From Betaproteobacteria bacterium (lineage in GTDB: Bacteria > Pseudomonadota > Gammaproteobacteria > Burkholderiales > Casimicrobiaceae): 64,000 nt of DNA. This document shows positions 62,019 to 64,000 of this stretch, piece after piece. The stretch covers positions 1-64,000 of the forward strand of contig JAOUIA010000008.1 of the NCBI GenBank assembly GCA_029884335.1, written 5' to 3'. The notes below the pieces were generated by a model that was not told the DNA's origin, searched no databases, and saw nothing but the letters and a program-made list of their open reading frames with translations. Made by a program: the position numbers and the translations under genes. Every line of letters begins with the position of its first letter. Position 1 is the stretch's first letter.

Positions 62019-62222
62019 ATGAACGCGCACCGCACTGTCCGCTGCCCCACCTGCGGCGCGAGCGTCGAGTGGACGCCGCAGTCGAAGTGGCGACCCTTCT
62101 GCAGCGAGCGCTGCCGCACGATCGACCTCGGCGCGTGGGCCAACGAGTCCTACCGCGTGCCGGCGGTCGGGAAGGACGACGAGGACGAGGCGGGCGCGCC
62201 GGCGCCCGATGCGGAGAAATGA
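62019..62222 (+). CDS. yacG: DNA gyrase inhibitor YacG
   Basis: 67 residues. The zinc site Cys9-x2-Cys12 and Cys28-x3-Cys32 ([24 protein letters not shown]) is intact. The acidic tail ends DAEK, where AAA TGA lies in the palindromic repeat at 62214-62310. A TAGGAT -10-like element is upstream near 61985. Confidence 0.93.
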   Translation: MNAHRTVRCPTCGASVEWTPQSKWRPFCSERCRTIDLGAWANESYRVPAVGKDDEDEAGAPAPDAEK

Positions 62223-62310
62223 GGGTCAGACTCCAGTTTCTCGCACCCGCTGCCCGCGGAGCCGGGCGACAGCGAAGCTTGCCGGAAACTGGGGTCTGAC
62301 CCTCATTTCC
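62214..62310. repeat. Inverted pair of GAAATGAGGGTCAGA repeats
   Basis: Left arm GAGAAATGAGGGTCAGACTC at 62214; the inverse of the right arm (62284-62310) is GGAAATGAGGGTCAGACCCC. The arms are 41 bp apart. The left arm gives the TGA of yacG and the right arm gives the TGA of the convergent Nudix-ThiE gene. Confidence 0.9.
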
Positions 62311-63232
62311 CCCACGCGCCGCGGCGCATCGCGACGCCGTGCGCGCCGCGGTCGACCGCGGTGTCGTAGTCGCCGGCGGAAAGGCCGCCCAGCGCGAAGA
62401 CCGGCAGCCGCGCGCCTTCGGCCGCGCGCGCGAAGCCGTCCCAGCCGAGCGTTCGCGCGCCCGGGTGCGTGGGCGTGGCCTGCACCGGGCCGAGCACCGC
62501 GAAGTCGCAGCCGAGCGCGGCGGCCCGCGCGAGCTCGTCGCGCTCGTGGCACGACGCGCCGACCATCAGGTCGCCGGGGCGCGACGCGGCCGCAGCCAGG
62601 CGCGCGGCTGTCCAGTGCACGCCGTCGAAGCCGAGGCGCCGCGCGTCGTCCTCGCTGCCGTTCAGCAGCACCCTGGCGCCGTGCCCGCGCGCGAGATCGA
62701 GGATGCGCGGCGCGAACGCGTCCAAGCGCTCGCGCGGCCACGCCTTCTCGCGCAGCTGCATCAGGCGCAATCCGCGGGCGAACGCGGCGTCGGCGCGCAA
62801 GAGGAACGCGTCCTCGCCCAGCTCGTCCACGCAGCTGATGCCGTAATGCGCGGGCAGCTGCAGCGCGCGCAGCACGATCGTGTTGGCCGGGAGCAACGGC
62901 GCCACGTCGAACGCGCCGGGCACCTGCCAGGCGAACGCCTGCCCGTCGTGGCCGTGCGGCTCGCCGGACCACTCGAAGACGCGGTGGAAGTTGAGCTCGA
63001 CGTGCGCGTGCGGGTAGACGTACTCCTGCACGATCCACGGCGCGGAACGGCGCACCTCGATGCCGAGTTCCTCGTCGAGCTCGCGCGCGAGCGCGTGCGC
63101 CGGCGTCTCGCCGGGCTCGAGCTTGCCGCCGGGGAACTCCCAGTAGCCGGCGTAGGCCTTGCCCGGCGGACGCTGCGCGAGCAGCACTCGCCCGTCGGGC
63201 CGCAGGACGACGGCCGCAGCCACCCGAATCAA
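62303..63232 (-). CDS. Nudix hydrolase (MutT-like) fused to a ThiE/TenI-like domain
   Basis: 309 residues. Residues 1-130 are a MutT-type Nudix domain with the full box GGKLEPGETPAHALARELDE + ELGI. Residues about 140-305 form a thiamine-phosphate-synthase-like barrel (LMQLREKAWP, GVHWTAARL, VGASCHERDELARAAALG, VLGPVQATPTHPG, VFALGGLSAGDYDTA). This fusion is known in betaproteobacteria downstream of yacG; the first half sanitises 8-oxo-dGTP and the second has no settled job. The end (AWGK) is provided by a repeat. Confidence 0.9.
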   Translation of the reverse strand: MIRVAAAVVLRPDGRVLLAQRPPGKAYAGYWEFPGGKLEPGETPAHALARELDEELGIEVRRSAPWIVQEYVYPHAHVELNFHRVFEWSGEPHGHDGQAFAWQVPGAFDVAPLLPANTIVLRALQLPAHYGISCVDELGEDAFLLRADAAFARGLRLMQLREKAWPRERLDAFAPRILDLARGHGARVLLNGSEDDARRLGFDGVHWTAARLAAAASRPGDLMVGASCHERDELARAAALGCDFAVLGPVQATPTHPGARTLGWDGFARAAEGARLPVFALGGLSAGDYDTAVDRGAHGVAMRRGAWGK

Positions 63233-63294
63233 TGGACCCCCTCGCTTGCTTGTTGAGCGTCCGGAAATACGGTGACGCCGCGATTCAACTCATC

Positions 63295-63370
63295 GTCGTC
63301 CCCGCGGAAGCGGGGACCCAGCGTCTTGGTCAACCAGCGACGCTGGATTCCCGCCTGCGCGGGAATGACG
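63295..63370. repeat. 76-bp two-hairpin REP-like element, copy 3
   Basis: GTCCCCGCGGAAGCGGGGAC and ATTCCCGCCTGCGCGGGAAT stems, the inverse orientation of the copies in the bcr operon. It lies between the Nudix-ThiE start and the end of the DUF815 gene. The remaining 63371-63438 sequence shows nothing else. Confidence 0.85.
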
Positions 63371-63438
63371 AAGTGCAAGGACCCGCCGTCACTCACTTTC
63401 CGAAGTGTCAATAGACGGCCATCCTGCGGTGCGCAGCG

Positions 63439-64000
63439 CTACTTCTTCGCGCGCCGCGGCTTGGCGAGCGCCTGCGCGCCGGCGTAGCCGCGCGCGAACT
63501 GCCACGCGACCCGGCCCGAGCGCGACCCGCGCTGCAGCGCGTACTGGATCGCTTCGCGCTGCCGCGCCTCGCGCTCGCGCGCGCCGGCCGCCGGCCGCAC
63601 CGCGAAGTGCGCGAGCCAGCCGTCGACCGCGGCGAGGTAGTCGTCCTGCGAGAACGGGTAGAACGAGATCCACAGCCCGAAGCGCTCGGACAGCGAGATC
63701 TTCTCCTCGACCGACTCGCCCGGGTGCACCTCGTCGCCCAGGTGCTTCGTCTCGAGGTTCTCGCTCATGTACTCGGGCAGGAGGTGCCGGCGATTGGACG
63801 TCGCGTAGATCAGCACGTTGCCCGACGCTCCGGCGATCGAGCCGTCGAGCGCCACCTTGAGCGCCTTGTAGCCCGCCTCGCCGGCGTCGAACGTGAGGTC
63901 GTCGCAGAACACGACGAAGCGCTCGGGCCGCGCCTCGACATGCTCGACGATGTCGGGCAGGTCGGTGAGGTCGGACTTGTCGACTTCGATGAGGCGCAGC
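63439..64000 (-). CDS. DUF815 family AAA-type ATPase, N-terminus outside window
   Basis: The C-terminal 187 residues of a gene entering from the right edge. The Walker-B-like FVVFCDDLTFDAGEAGYKAL, the sensor-1-like IYATSNRRHLLPEYM and the FYPFSQDDYLAAV segment identify the DUF815 ATPase family, often located near Nudix-ThiE genes. It ends with a basic tail (LAKPRRAKK). Its function is unknown; the P-loop would be beyond the window. Confidence 0.88.
   Translation of the reverse strand, partial: LRLIEVDKSDLTDLPDIVEHVEARPERFVVFCDDLTFDAGEAGYKALKVALDGSIAGASGNVLIYATSNRRHLLPEYMSENLETKHLGDEVHPGESVEEKISLSERFGLWISFYPFSQDDYLAAVDGWLAHFAVRPAAGAREREARQREAIQYALQRGSRSGRVAWQFARGYAGAQALAKPRRAKK

Overview
The window is very GC-rich, densely coded bacterial DNA. 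Gene order and protein types point to a betaproteobacterium of the Rhodocyclales/Burkholderiales kind, living as a facultative anaerobe that degrades aromatic compounds (Thauera/Azoarcus-like). The evidence is a Thauera-type benzoyl-CoA reductase cluster, housekeeping synteny (rpsP-rimM-trmD-rplS next to ffh; pilBCD-coaE-zapD-yacG), FNR-type boxes and beta-proteobacterial palindromic repeats. No phage, plasmid, IS transposase or CRISPR array is visible.

Layout. 1-6.2 kb: a DUF885 protein (cut by the window edge), a DUF4242 protein, a GNAT enzyme, a large PatZ-like protein acetyltransferase, a tRNA-Ile2(CAU) gene and a YeeE/YedE sulfur-transport pair. 6.6-8.4 kb: a sulfotransferase-like protein with a long coiled coil. 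8.4-13.9 kb: an RND efflux pump with adaptor and two DUF2892 proteins, divergent from a Crp/Fnr regulator. 13.9-16.6 kb: palindromic repeats, two hemerythrin-like proteins, SirB2, an Rrf2 regulator and a GNAT enzyme.

16.6-41.6 kb is an anaerobic aromatic catabolism region. It holds padBCD (phenylacetyl-CoA oxidation), hcrCAB (4-hydroxybenzoyl-CoA dehydroxylation), a tandem-GNAT protein, then on the minus strand had-oah-dch-bcrCBAD-ferredoxin-flavin reductase. Divergent from had runs korAB-ferritin-ridA-SDR, and hemN follows. The logic is a funnel: Pad and Hcr feed benzoyl-CoA, KorAB supplies reduced ferredoxin from 2-oxoglutarate, BcrABCD reduces the ring, and Dch/Had/Oah hydrate, oxidise and open it. 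HemN provides oxygen-independent haem synthesis.

41.6-49 kb: an alpha/beta hydrolase, then an rsmI / lpoA-yraN-diaA-dolP-rfaE2 cluster matching the E. coli yraLMNOP neighbourhood, and a membrane protein with a degenerate J domain. 49-55 kb: rplS-trmD-rimM-rpsP, ffh, ccsA-like and CNNM/CorC-like genes. 55-64 kb: pilBCD-coaE-zapD, a convergent O-antigen-ligase-like gene, yacG, a Nudix-ThiE fusion and a DUF815 ATPase (cut by the window edge).

The two most interesting signals are non-coding. First, the pad, tandem-GNAT and had/kor promoter regions each carry an FNR-like box next to a shared palindromic operator, which suggests one regulon that includes an uncharacterised acetyltransferase. Second, palindromic repeats built around GGGTCAGAC sit exactly at gene 3' ends and supply the stop codons of six genes.
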